NCBI GenBank assembly: GCA_944323395.1
Contig: CALUSI010000009.1
Span: 24,001-88,000, forward strand
DNA: 64,000 bases
Direction: 5' to 3'
Source: Candidatus Gastranaerophilales bacterium
Lineage (GTDB): Bacteria > Cyanobacteriota > Vampirovibrionia > Gastranaerophilales > Gastranaerophilaceae
Made by a program: the position numbers and the translations under genes. Of the stretch, positions 44,670 through 52,685 are shown piece after piece; position 1 is the stretch's first letter, and each line of letters starts with the position of its first letter. The notes below the pieces were generated by a model, which was not told the origin of the DNA, ran no database searches, and worked only from the letters and a program-made list of their open reading frames with translations.

Positions 44670-45938
44670 ATGAAAATAAGTTTAAATAATATTCAGAATA
44701 CATTAAGTACTAATAATAGGCGAAGAACGGTAATTCTAAATAAAGATTTAAACGGAGATACTGTATCTTTTAGCGCTAATAAGTATCCAAATTCTAAAAT
44801 TTCAAATTTAAAAAATCAGACAGCAAGAGATTTCTTTTCAGAACTCTATAAAAAATCGCCGGAAAAATGTGATATATTACTGAACAATGAAGAAATAATG
44901 GAATGTTGTAATAGTGATTATAAATTCTTTTCTGATGATTCTCAACTTTTATATTCAGATGCAATAGATACAATAAAACAAAGCATAGATAAATTAGATG
45001 AAAAAGAAATTGAATACGTTATGACCTCATTAGAAGAAAGGTTGTCGGCAAGCGGTAGTAATTTATTCAGTGGAATGGTTTTGTTTTCTAATGATAAAGA
45101 AGCCTATGAATATATGATAAATTCTCCAAAGCATGAGGATCCTTATGTATATTCAAGCGGTTATTCAAGAGATTTATGTAAATATATATGCGGTTTATCA
45201 CCTGATATAGTTAGTTGTTTATCATATAGTACTATTAGAGAAATAGAAAAAGGAAATATTCAAGATTTTAATTATTCGGAATATACATCTGATAGTGATA
45301 CATTTTTATCTAAGCCAAATGAAGTTGCGAAAATGAGTAATTTTTTAAGAGAAAATAAGTGTGAAAATGATTTTGTTGTATATAGAGGTGAAAAAAGCAC
45401 CTGGATGTTTGATTCTATACCATTAGATGATAAATCTTTAGAAAGAGAAATCAGACTTATGGTCTTTTTAAATCCTAAATCTAGAAAAATAAAGGTTTTC
45501 CCAAACAATCATAAATATGCAAATTATAATATGCAGAGTATGTATGATTATTTTAAAAATAAAAAATCTTTAACACTAGCAGATGCTATGCTTGTTGCTC
45601 AATTTGGAAGTTCAAAATATATAAATAAAGTTTTAGATAAAATTAACAATGCAAAAATTCAAGATTGCAATTTTAAGTCTTACACATTAGATAAAAATTT
45701 TGCAAAAAATTGGGCTCAAAATAAAGACGGTAGAAATAGAGCAGATATGGTTTCTATCCTTACTACAGCTACTATTTGTAAAGGAAATGAAGTGGGATAT
45801 GCTACAAGAAGCAGTCAATATGAATTTATTCTTAATAATAATCCAAAACAATTAACTTATAGTAATGCATATTATGATAGAGATAATAATATGTTTTATA
45901 TAGATTCACAAGTAAAAGCTCAACCCAAAGAACTTTAA
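44670..45938 (+). CDS. Putative ADP-ribosyltransferase (toxin-type R/S-x-T/Q-x-E)
   Basis: 422 residues. ATG 44670 is chosen because AAAGG lies 7 nt upstream; the frame is open 20 codons further. The first 40 residues hold a polar leader and the lineage motif V-S-F-S-A-N-K. The C-terminal half carries the three landmarks of exotoxin-type ARTs in order: aromatic-Arg in V-V-Y-R-G-E (R239), the S-T-S-like F-K-S-Y-T followed by F-A-K-N-W-A (S337, T339), and Q-Y-E (Q383, E385). Spacing (98 and 46 residues) fits C3-like enzymes. Such enzymes transfer ADP-ribose from NAD to a protein. No signal peptide, so export route or target is unknown. The family call is by motif, not by search. Confidence 0.65.
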   Translation: MKISLNNIQNTLSTNNRRRTVILNKDLNGDTVSFSANKYPNSKISNLKNQTARDFFSELYKKSPEKCDILLNNEEIMECCNSDYKFFSDDSQLLYSDAIDTIKQSIDKLDEKEIEYVMTSLEERLSASGSNLFSGMVLFSNDKEAYEYMINSPKHEDPYVYSSGYSRDLCKYICGLSPDIVSCLSYSTIREIEKGNIQDFNYSEYTSDSDTFLSKPNEVAKMSNFLRENKCENDFVVYRGEKSTWMFDSIPLDDKSLEREIRLMVFLNPKSRKIKVFPNNHKYANYNMQSMYDYFKNKKSLTLADAMLVAQFGSSKYINKVLDKINNAKIQDCNFKSYTLDKNFAKNWAQNKDGRNRADMVSILTTATICKGNEVGYATRSSQYEFILNNNPKQLTYSNAYYDRDNNMFYIDSQVKAQPKEL

Positions 45939-45970
45939 AAAAATACTTTTTAAAACTTATTAATAATATA

Positions 45971-45999
45971 TTGAGAATACAATATTGATTTGCTATAAT
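45971..45999 (+). promoter_or_regulatory. Promoter of the SprA-related gene
   Basis: TTGAGA (45971-45976), an exact 17-nt spacer and consensus TATAAT (45994-45999). One of the best promoters in the window. Confidence 0.75.
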
Positions 46000-46024
46000 A
46001 GTAGCAGAAAAGGGGTGTTAGGTT

Positions 46025-46405
46025 TTGATTAGTGCTTTGGGTTTCAATTCAAACAATATATATAGACAGCAAAAAAATGAGATAATAGATCAACGCTACA
46101 AAGAAATATATGCTCATGAAAAAGCACATAAAAATGCAGCCGGTTCATTAGGTGGTTCTATTGTTATAGAAAAAGATACACATGGAATCCCCGTAGGAGG
46201 ACATGTTGATATAAAAATGCCAGTTTTGGATAAAGAAAATCCTGAAAAAACAATTCAACATGCAGATACAGTTATTAAAGCAGCAATGGCTCCCAATTCC
46301 CCTTCTAGTCAGGACTATAAAGTAGCATCAGAAGCTAAAGCAATAAAAAATAAAGCAAAAAATATACAAAACCAATCAGGGCAGAGACTTAATATTTTAG
46401 CTTAG
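46025..46405 (+). CDS. SprA-related putative metallopeptidase-domain protein
   Basis: 126 residues that match the SprA-related family by its core: R-Y-K-E-I-Y-A-H-E-K-A-H-K-N-A-A-G, then G-G-S-I-V-I-E..G-I-P-V-G-G-H-V-D-I. The HEKAH (31-35) could bind zinc. The conserved I-K-A-A-M-A-P..P-S-S-Q-D segment near 85-100 is also present. TTG 46025 has AAGGGG about 9 nt before it, and a strong promoter lies upstream. It is much shorter than many family members and has no signal peptide. Function unknown. Confidence 0.75.
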   Translation: MISALGFNSNNIYRQQKNEIIDQRYKEIYAHEKAHKNAAGSLGGSIVIEKDTHGIPVGGHVDIKMPVLDKENPEKTIQHADTVIKAAMAPNSPSSQDYKVASEAKAIKNKAKNIQNQSGQRLNILA

Positions 46406-46450
46406 TTATGGAATTTTGTTAAATTATAACTTTATTATAATTACTTCTAT

Positions 46451-47341
46451 TTAAAAATACTTTCTAAGACCAAAAGAAAGAATAATACCGTTCCTGCCTC
46501 CATTTCTTACTGTTGACTGAATATAACCTGTAAAATCTTCACCAACATTTTTTTGCAAACCAACACCATATTGTACATAAGGTTTTAAACTTATTTCACC
46601 AACACTTACATCATTAGGAGAAAATCTTGATGCATTAATTATATTCCAAATTTGTTGTACCCCAATATATGGCTGCCATCCATCTTCAAGATTTGCAGTC
46701 AATTTAAGTCCGGGTACCAGCTGAATTGAATAAACAGGATCAGATTTAACAACTTCATTTTGACCATTTACATAATCAAATGTATTAACCCATAGATATG
46801 CACCTAGAAAACTTGGCTGAAATGAAAGTCTTTTTCCTAAAAATTCAAAATTATAACCTGTTTTTACTGCCGCAGTTGCGCTCAGCATAGAAAAATTAAT
46901 ATTTTCAAAAGAACTTTCTGAAATAGCATTTGTTGCTCCAACATTAGTCAGAACACCAAGGAAAAAGTTTTTTCTGAAGAAAACTCCTGATACTCCAAGT
47001 TGACCTCCATTTTGAAATATTGTCCTTGCATTGTATTTTTGCCTAGAGCCGGTATATCCTGTATGAAAAGTTAATACAGAATCCCAATCATTAGCCAAGT
47101 TTATTACATTTGTGTCATATCCAATATATGCACCGTAAGCTGTATTATGTACTCTGTTACCACTTTCAAGTTCAATTGTTTCAAAAGCACTATATGGTTT
47201 AAGCCATATACTCTCTGTTCTTGTAGAACGTTGTTCAGGCGAAAATGTTGATACAGAAGCATTCGGAACCGTAACTGCAAATGCTTTTGCAATAAAAAAT
47301 ATAAAAACAGTAAATAAAATCGGAAATTTTTTTTGGTACAC
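46451..47341 (-). CDS. Autotransporter-type outer-membrane beta-barrel without passenger
   Basis: 296 residues. A signal peptide (MYQKKFPILFTVFIFFIAKAFA) is cleaved after A-F-A, then a short linker leads straight into an autotransporter-like barrel: W-L-K-P-Y-S-A-F-E-T, then alternating strands such as Y-G-A-Y-I-G-Y-D-T and W-Q-P-Y-I-G-V-Q-Q. The chain ends in aromatic R-K-Y-F, the usual barrel-assembly signal. GTG 47341 has AAAGG 8 nt upstream. There is no room for a passenger domain. It shows that the cell has an outer membrane. Confidence 0.82.
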   Translation of the reverse strand: MYQKKFPILFTVFIFFIAKAFAVTVPNASVSTFSPEQRSTRTESIWLKPYSAFETIELESGNRVHNTAYGAYIGYDTNVINLANDWDSVLTFHTGYTGSRQKYNARTIFQNGGQLGVSGVFFRKNFFLGVLTNVGATNAISESSFENINFSMLSATAAVKTGYNFEFLGKRLSFQPSFLGAYLWVNTFDYVNGQNEVVKSDPVYSIQLVPGLKLTANLEDGWQPYIGVQQIWNIINASRFSPNDVSVGEISLKPYVQYGVGLQKNVGEDFTGYIQSTVRNGGRNGIILSFGLRKYF

Positions 47342-47495
47342 AAATTCAACCTTTCGGTCGAATTTACCATTAATTTATAAAAAAAACTTCCCACATAAGT
47401 ATATATCATTTTTCAGATAATAATATTTTTGAAATAGTCAATTCTTTCAAAAAAAAATTTTTATTATATATACCAGGATTTAAGAGAAAATAATT

Positions 47496-48416
47496 ATGCT
47501 TAACACAGCAAATAATATTAATAATTTTTGCCCGAGGACATTTTCTCTATATGACAATATGTCTAAATATTATAATATGCCAACAATTCCTTATAATATA
47601 GATTTAGATAATAATTCCAGCCAATTAAAAGAAGATTCTTCTGATATATCAGTAATAGCGCATAGAGGCTATAGTATAGAAGCACCTGAAAATACAATTC
47701 CGGCATTTATTCTGGCAGCAGAAAATGGTTACGATACGGTTGAATGTGATATTCAATGGACTAAAGATTCCGTTCCTGTTTTATTACATGACAATACTAT
47801 AAATAGAACAGCAAGAAGAGAAAACGGATGGGGATTTTTATTCAGAAGAAAATGTTCTAATTATACTTTCGAAGAACTGCAAAGATTAGATTTTGGTTCT
47901 TGGAAAGGAGAAGAATATAAAGGAACAAAAATACCATCTTTTTATGAAGCTCTGGACTGCAGTAATGAATATGATTTAAACATGTATGTTGAATTAAAAG
48001 AAGACAGTAATTTTGATTCGGAAAAGGCAAAGATTCTGGCTGAAGCAGTGAAAGAAGCAGGTATGGAAGATAAAATAACCTGGATTAGTTTTAATCCGGA
48101 ATATCTAAAAATGATGAGTGAACTTATGCCTGAATCAAGGCTTGGCTATTTATATGAGAAAGAACCTGATGCAAAAACAATACAAACACTGCAAAACTTA
48201 AAGACAGAAAATAATGAAGTATTTTTGGATATAAAAGCATCTAAAATGACAGATAAAGCAGATGAACTATTAGATAATGCCGGTTTTGATTTTGAAGCTT
48301 GGACTGTTGATGATGAAGCAACTTTAGAAAAAATATATCCCTTTGAATGTTCAGGAATTACAACAAATAAGCTCACAGAAGAAGAAGTTGATAAAATAAT
48401 AGATTCATTTGAATAA
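47496..48416 (+). CDS. Glycerophosphodiester phosphodiesterase-family protein
   Basis: Hydrolyses glycerophosphodiesters to glycerol-3-phosphate and an alcohol. 306 residues with about 50 N-terminal polar residues that are not part of the family fold, then I-A-H-R-G-Y, E-N-T-I-P-A-F, E-C-D-I-Q-W-T-K-D, V-L-L-H-D-N-T-I-N-R and a late A-W-T-V-D-D-E. The catalytic His pair (HRG and HD) and acidic metal ligands are intact. No signal peptide, so cytoplasmic. The extra N-terminus is rich in N, S and Y. Confidence 0.9.
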   Translation: MLNTANNINNFCPRTFSLYDNMSKYYNMPTIPYNIDLDNNSSQLKEDSSDISVIAHRGYSIEAPENTIPAFILAAENGYDTVECDIQWTKDSVPVLLHDNTINRTARRENGWGFLFRRKCSNYTFEELQRLDFGSWKGEEYKGTKIPSFYEALDCSNEYDLNMYVELKEDSNFDSEKAKILAEAVKEAGMEDKITWISFNPEYLKMMSELMPESRLGYLYEKEPDAKTIQTLQNLKTENNEVFLDIKASKMTDKADELLDNAGFDFEAWTVDDEATLEKIYPFECSGITTNKLTEEEVDKIIDSFE

Positions 48417-48489
48417 TAAAATATACTTTTTTAAACATAATGTTGTAAAATAATCTAATAAGATATTGCAGGTTATTATAAAGGTTATT

Positions 48490-49392
48490 ATGGAACTTAA
48501 TACACAAAAAAAAGTTGCAGCAGGACTTTCTATTACATCTAATGCAGTAATAATATTATTAAAAATTGTTGCCGGAATTCTATCGGGCAGTATAAGTATA
48601 ATATCGGAAGCAATACATTCATTTTCAGATTTTTTGGCATCAGTATTAACTTTTTTTGCAGTATCACGTTCAAGCGAACCTGCAGATAAGGAACATCCAT
48701 TCGGGCATGGCAAGTATGAAGATATGTCTGGTTTCATTGAGGGTGGATTAATTATTCTTGCCGGATTATACATAATATATGAATCAGTTAAAAAATTAAT
48801 ATGGGGATATAATCTTGATTTCAATTCAATGTTGGGTATATATGTAATGGCATTTGCCGTTATCGCAAACTTTATAGTAAGCAGTTATTTATTTTATGTG
48901 GCAAAAAAAGCTGATTCCGTTTCATTATATGCCGATGCCGAGCACTTAAGAACAGATATTTTTTCTTCTTTAGGTGTATTGATTGGTTTAATACTTATTA
49001 AAATAACAGGTATTGTAATTCTTGACCCTATAATAGCAATAATTGTAGCCATTATAATTATAAAAGCTGGATATTCTATTTCCAAAGAGACATTGAATAA
49101 TTTATTGGATGGCTCTTTACCTGAAGAAGACATGAAAAAAATCGAATCAATATTAGACAATAATATATCAATAAAAGGATATAAAGACTTAAAAACGAGA
49201 AAAGTAGGCCAATGCAAGGATATAGAAATTACTATTTTCTTTGAACCTAATTTAACAATAGCGCAGTGTCATAAAATTTGCGATGAAATAGAAGAAGAAA
49301 TAGCAAAAAGTTTTACCAATATAACCATAATCATTCATCCTGAACCTGAGAATATAGAAAAAAAAGATAATAAAATTACATTAAGTTGTTAA
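48490..49392 (+). CDS. Cation diffusion facilitator (CDF) transporter
   Basis: 300 residues with about six membrane helices and a cytoplasmic C-terminal domain. Metal-site residues are visible as S-E-A-I-H-S-F-S-D-F in helix 2 and H-L-R-T-D-I-F-S-S in helix 5 (HxxxD). The H-P-F-G-H-G-K-Y-E loop is also typical. It exports divalent metal (Zn, Fe or Mn; not decidable). ATG 48490 is chosen for the AAAGG just before it. Its last bases overlap the tRNA-Ser promoter. Confidence 0.93.
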   Translation: MELNTQKKVAAGLSITSNAVIILLKIVAGILSGSISIISEAIHSFSDFLASVLTFFAVSRSSEPADKEHPFGHGKYEDMSGFIEGGLIILAGLYIIYESVKKLIWGYNLDFNSMLGIYVMAFAVIANFIVSSYLFYVAKKADSVSLYADAEHLRTDIFSSLGVLIGLILIKITGIVILDPIIAIIVAIIIIKAGYSISKETLNNLLDGSLPEEDMKKIESILDNNISIKGYKDLKTRKVGQCKDIEITIFFEPNLTIAQCHKICDEIEEEIAKSFTNITIIIHPEPENIEKKDNKITLSC

Positions 49393-49414
49393 AAAGACAT
49401 CTAGGTAATATAAT
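49386..49414 (+). promoter_or_regulatory. Promoter of tRNA-Ser
   Basis: TTGTTA (49386-49391), an exact 17-nt spacer and TATAAT (49409-49414), 11 nt before the tRNA 5' end. The -35 box lies in the last codons and stop of the CDF gene. Confidence 0.8.
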
Positions 49415-49425
49415 TTGATATAAAA

Positions 49426-49512
49426 GGAGAGATGTCCGAGTGGTTTAAGGTGCAAATCTCGAAAATTTGTGCAGGGGCGACCTTGCCGAGGGTTCGAATC
49501 CCTCTCTCTCCG
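49426..49512 (+). tRNA. tRNA-Ser (anticodon CGA)
   Basis: 87 nt with a long variable arm. The acceptor GGAGAGA pairs with TCTCTCC and the discriminator is G. The anticodon stem CAAAT/ATTTG encloses loop CTCGAAA, giving anticodon CGA. The T arm is GAGGG-TTCGAAT-CCCTC. No CCA is encoded. A run of T follows at once. Confidence 0.97.
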
Positions 49513-49544
49513 TTTTTTTTTATTTTTTCGAAGATATAAAAGGA

Positions 49545-49675
49545 ATGAGAACCCTCACAAAACGAAGTTTTGTCTTTAGGTTCGAGCGCGAGTGAGCAGA
49601 GGCTGAAATGGCGGAGGCGTTGAGCCTTCGACATGCAATGCCGTTTATCGCGAACGAGCAAGACAGCGCGAGCGA
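49545..49675 (+). repeat. tRNA-linked dispersed repeat, copy D (behind tRNA-Ser)
   Basis: Starts ATGAGAACCCT, palindrome ACAAAACGAAGTTTTGT (49557-49573), then AGGTTCGAGCGCGAG, GCAGAGGCTGAAATGGCGG, AGGCGTTGAGCCTTCGACATG and GCGAACGAGCAAGAC (ends 49664), after which AGCGCGAGCG begins a second partial unit. It lies about 30 nt after tRNA-Ser in the same orientation. Confidence 0.9.
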
Positions 49676-49710
49676 TGTTCTATTTATATCCAGACCTTCG
49701 GCAAATATTA

Positions 49711-49737
49711 AAAAGACCCATTAAGGGGTCTTTTTTT
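49711..49737. terminator. Terminator behind dispersed repeat D and the TolC-like gene
   Basis: AAAAGACCC (49711-49719), a 6-nt loop, GGGTCTTTT (49726-49734), then T. Usable on both strands: it ends read-through from the tRNA-Ser/repeat on + and the TolC-like gene on -. Confidence 0.88.
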
Positions 49738-49760
49738 ATGGCAGGACAAAACCTAAAAAC

Positions 49761-51137
49761 TTATAAATCCTCATTAATTTTATACAAATCCATTCCGCCC
49801 GCAGCTTTATAAAGTCCTATTGTTGATATTACAGAATTCATTTTGTTTGAAACTTCATCTTTTTTAACCATTAAATAAGCTTGTTTAGCATAAAGAACAT
49901 CTAAATCACTTGCAGAACCTATTTCCAACTTATCTTTAACTAAAGAATATGTTTTATCTTGCAATTCTAAACGTTTAGAACTTTCTTTATAGTTTTCTTG
50001 TGCTTCCTTATATTTAATAATTCCTAAATTTATATCTTTAATACCGTCAATAATTGTTTTCTTATAAGAATTAAATGCCTCATCATACTGAAACTTCTTC
50101 AACCTTAATATAGCAAGCTTTCTGCCGCCCGAAAATAAATCAATAGAAGGCAAAACTCCGGCACTAAACATTTGCGAAGCAGAATTGAATAAAGTATCCA
50201 AATGATATGCATTAAGACCAATTTGTCCAAAAATAATAAACTTTGGAAGAAAATTGCGTCTTGCAACTTTTATATCTATTCCGATACGTTTAAGATTTGC
50301 TTCTTCCTGCAGATAATCAGGTCGATTTTCGATAACTTCAGTACTATATTCAAGCGGAATTCCATTCAATAAAGTAATACTGTCATAAGAATTCCTTTCA
50401 ACAGAATCAGATGAATCAGCCAAATATACTTTAATAGTATCAATTAACGTATCACGATTTTTAATATGCGTATTTCGTTCTTCATTAAGCAATGTTAAAA
50501 CTCTTTGTTCAACAAGTAAATCATTAACCGAACAAAGCCCGACTTCATACTTATCTTTTATTTTTGATACAATTTCTTCCTGTAATTTAATAAGTTCATT
50601 TTGTATTTTCAAAAATTCGTCAGCTCTAATTAAGTTAAAATAATCTGTTGCAAAGTCAGATGTTAAAGCAATATATGTAGCACGCTCTGCCTGTTTAACA
50701 ATCTCAAGCTCCTGTTTTGAACTTTTTGTACGAAGTCTGTTTGTCCCCCATATATCAACTTCATAACTTGCAGTAATTGGCAAGTAGTAATTATATTGAG
50801 CATAACTCGGAATTTGCATATCTCCGAATTGCTGCATAGAGGATCTTAAATCCCTATATAATTGACCTGATAATCCAAGCTTAGGGAGTTCATTTGCAAA
50901 TTGCGCCTTTACAATCTGCTCATTTTCCTTAACCTTTAATGCTGCAATCTTCAAATCATAATTATTTTGATAAATCTTCAAAAGATTATTAATTAAATGT
51001 TCATCATTATATTTTTCCCACCAAGATATATTCATATATTCAATAGTATTAACTTCTTGAGTTGAATTTTCTTTTGCAATTACTGGAAACTGCATAATAA
51101 CCACCATTAATATGGAAATTATTATTTTTATTCTCAT
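49761..51137 (-). CDS. TolC/OprM-family outer-membrane efflux channel
   Basis: 458 residues. The signal peptide M-R-I-K-I-I-I-S-I-L-M-V-V-I-M-Q-F-P-V-I-A is followed by a NodT/OprM-like chain: W-W-E-K-Y-N-D near the start, Y-E-V-D-I-W-G, E-N-R-P-D-Y-L-Q-E-E-A and L-P-S-I-D-L-F-S-G-G, all conserved in RND-type outer-membrane factors. There is no lipobox Cys. It is divergent from a marR-emrA-emrB operon and shares the operator between them, so it should complete that export system. Confidence 0.9.
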   Translation of the reverse strand: MRIKIIISILMVVIMQFPVIAKENSTQEVNTIEYMNISWWEKYNDEHLINNLLKIYQNNYDLKIAALKVKENEQIVKAQFANELPKLGLSGQLYRDLRSSMQQFGDMQIPSYAQYNYYLPITASYEVDIWGTNRLRTKSSKQELEIVKQAERATYIALTSDFATDYFNLIRADEFLKIQNELIKLQEEIVSKIKDKYEVGLCSVNDLLVEQRVLTLLNEERNTHIKNRDTLIDTIKVYLADSSDSVERNSYDSITLLNGIPLEYSTEVIENRPDYLQEEANLKRIGIDIKVARRNFLPKFIIFGQIGLNAYHLDTLFNSASQMFSAGVLPSIDLFSGGRKLAILRLKKFQYDEAFNSYKKTIIDGIKDINLGIIKYKEAQENYKESSKRLELQDKTYSLVKDKLEIGSASDLDVLYAKQAYLMVKKDEVSNKMNSVISTIGLYKAAGGMDLYKINEDL

Positions 51138-51143
51138 TATTTA

Positions 51144-51186
51144 TTACCTCTGAAATTTTCTTGTGCTATAATTACAGCACAAGAAA
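51144..51186. promoter_or_regulatory. MarR-type palindromic operator over the divergent promoter
   Basis: TTTCTTGTGCT (51157-51167) and AGCACAAGAAA (51176-51186) form a perfect 11-nt inverted repeat with an 8-nt centre. A TATAAT (-10) at 51167-51172 with a weak TTACCT (-35) at 51144-51149, spacer 17, lies across it. Bound repressor would block both marR-emrAB and the TolC-like gene. Confidence 0.8.
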
Positions 51187-51209
51187 AAAATAAAGTAAAT
51201 AAGGTAAAA

Positions 51210-51668
51210 ATGTACAGGGAATATCTAAACGGAAGAATCGGGTCATTAATATACATAACCGGGACATTAGTCAGAGGGTTTTCAACCCAAACATTTGCTG
51301 AAGAAAACTACGGAATTACACCGGATCAATATGTAATATTATTTTTACTTGTTGAGAACAAAGAAATCATGTATCAAAGGCAACTAAGTGAAATTTTATT
51401 CAAAGACCGATCAAATATTTCAAGAATAATAGAAATCATGCAGAAAAATGGGCTTATAGAAAAATTTCCTGATTCAAACGGCAGAAAAATATACAAATTA
51501 ATTGTCACAGAAAAAGGCAGACAAATAAAAGATAAAATTTTTCCCAAAGATATTTGTATGCGAAAAGAAATAACAAAAGATATTACCCCTGAAGAACTCG
51601 CAATTACACTTAAAACACTTGAGAAAATGAATACAAATATAAGAAACAAAGTTAAACTTCAAATATAA
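51210..51668 (+). CDS. MarR-family transcriptional regulator
   Basis: 152 residues. Winged-helix core: T-P-D-Q-Y-V-I-L-F-L-L, R-Q-L-S-E-I-L-F-K-D-R-S-N-I-S-R-I-I-E-I-M-Q-K-N-G-L-I as the DNA-binding helices and wing N-G-R-K-I-Y-K-L. It is the first gene of the efflux operon, and the palindrome just upstream is its likely operator, so it should repress itself and the efflux genes until a ligand binds. Confidence 0.92.
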   Translation: MYREYLNGRIGSLIYITGTLVRGFSTQTFAEENYGITPDQYVILFLLVENKEIMYQRQLSEILFKDRSNISRIIEIMQKNGLIEKFPDSNGRKIYKLIVTEKGRQIKDKIFPKDICMRKEITKDITPEELAITLKTLEKMNTNIRNKVKLQI

Positions 51669-51689
51669 AATTAATAAAAGGAGAATAAG

Positions 51690-52685
51690 TTGGAAGAGAA
51701 AAAAGCCAATAAAGCAATAAAAGAAGATATTATTGAGATAGAAGATACTCGCCCTGAATATCTTAAAAAGAGAGTACTTGTACCAAGCATAACAGGAATA
51801 ATATTTCTTATTTTAGGAATATTTTATGGAATTCACAACATATATTATAAATCAACTGATGATGCATTTATAGAAGGCAACATTATAACAGTAGCTCCAA
51901 GAGTTTCGGGTCTTGTGCTTAATTTAAATATAGAAGATAACCAAGAGGTAAAAAAGGGAGATTTATTACTGGAAATTGATCCAAATGATTACCAAGCTAA
52001 ATTAAGAGAGAAAAAAGCAGAATTGGAAGAAGCAAAAGCATCGTTGATACGAGCCGAAAACGAAGTAAATAAGAGTTTGTCTGATTTAGATTTTGCTCAA
52101 AATGATTATGAAAGATACTCAAAAATGAAAGAAAAAGGTATTTCTTCAAAACAAGACTACGAAGCCAGCTTAAATAAACTAACAAATGCACAATCAAACA
52201 ATAATTCAGCAAAAGCAAAATATAATGAAATACAATATACAATTAAAAGATTAGAAGCCGAAGTTGAACAAGAAGAATTAAATTTGTCATATACAAAGAT
52301 TTATGCAACAACTGACGGGAAAATAACAAACCGTTCTGTAGAAGAAGGAAATTATATAAAAACAGCACAGCCGTTGTTTGCAATCGTACCAGCGAAAGTA
52401 TGGGTAATAGCAAACTTTAAGGAAACTCAACTTGCGAATATGAAACCGGGTCAACCCGTTAAAATTAAAATAGATACATATGGTCATAAAAAATTTAAAG
52501 GGAAAGTAGATAGCATACAACGTTCAACAGGCGCAAAAGCTAGTCTTTTCCCGCCTGAAAATGCAGTTGGAAGTTACGTAAAAATAGTACAAAGAGTACC
52601 GGTTAAAATAACTTTTGATGAGGACATATCAGAATATAACATAGTTCCGGGTATGTCTGTAGTTCCAGAAGTAAAGGTTAAGTAA
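51690..52685 (+). CDS. emrA: EmrA/HlyD-family membrane-fusion protein
   Basis: Periplasmic adaptor joining an inner-membrane pump to an outer-membrane channel. 331 residues: one membrane helix (about 29-48), lipoyl half-motifs (V-A-P-R-V-S-G-L-V-L and I-Y-A-T-T-D-G-K-I-T), a coiled-coil hairpin (about 105-195) and beta-barrel. TTG start at 51690 is preceded by AAAGGAG. Its stop overlaps the emrB start (TAATG). Confidence 0.93.
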   Translation: MEEKKANKAIKEDIIEIEDTRPEYLKKRVLVPSITGIIFLILGIFYGIHNIYYKSTDDAFIEGNIITVAPRVSGLVLNLNIEDNQEVKKGDLLLEIDPNDYQAKLREKKAELEEAKASLIRAENEVNKSLSDLDFAQNDYERYSKMKEKGISSKQDYEASLNKLTNAQSNNNSAKAKYNEIQYTIKRLEAEVEQEELNLSYTKIYATTDGKITNRSVEEGNYIKTAQPLFAIVPAKVWVIANFKETQLANMKPGQPVKIKIDTYGHKKFKGKVDSIQRSTGAKASLFPPENAVGSYVKIVQRVPVKITFDEDISEYNIVPGMSVVPEVKVK

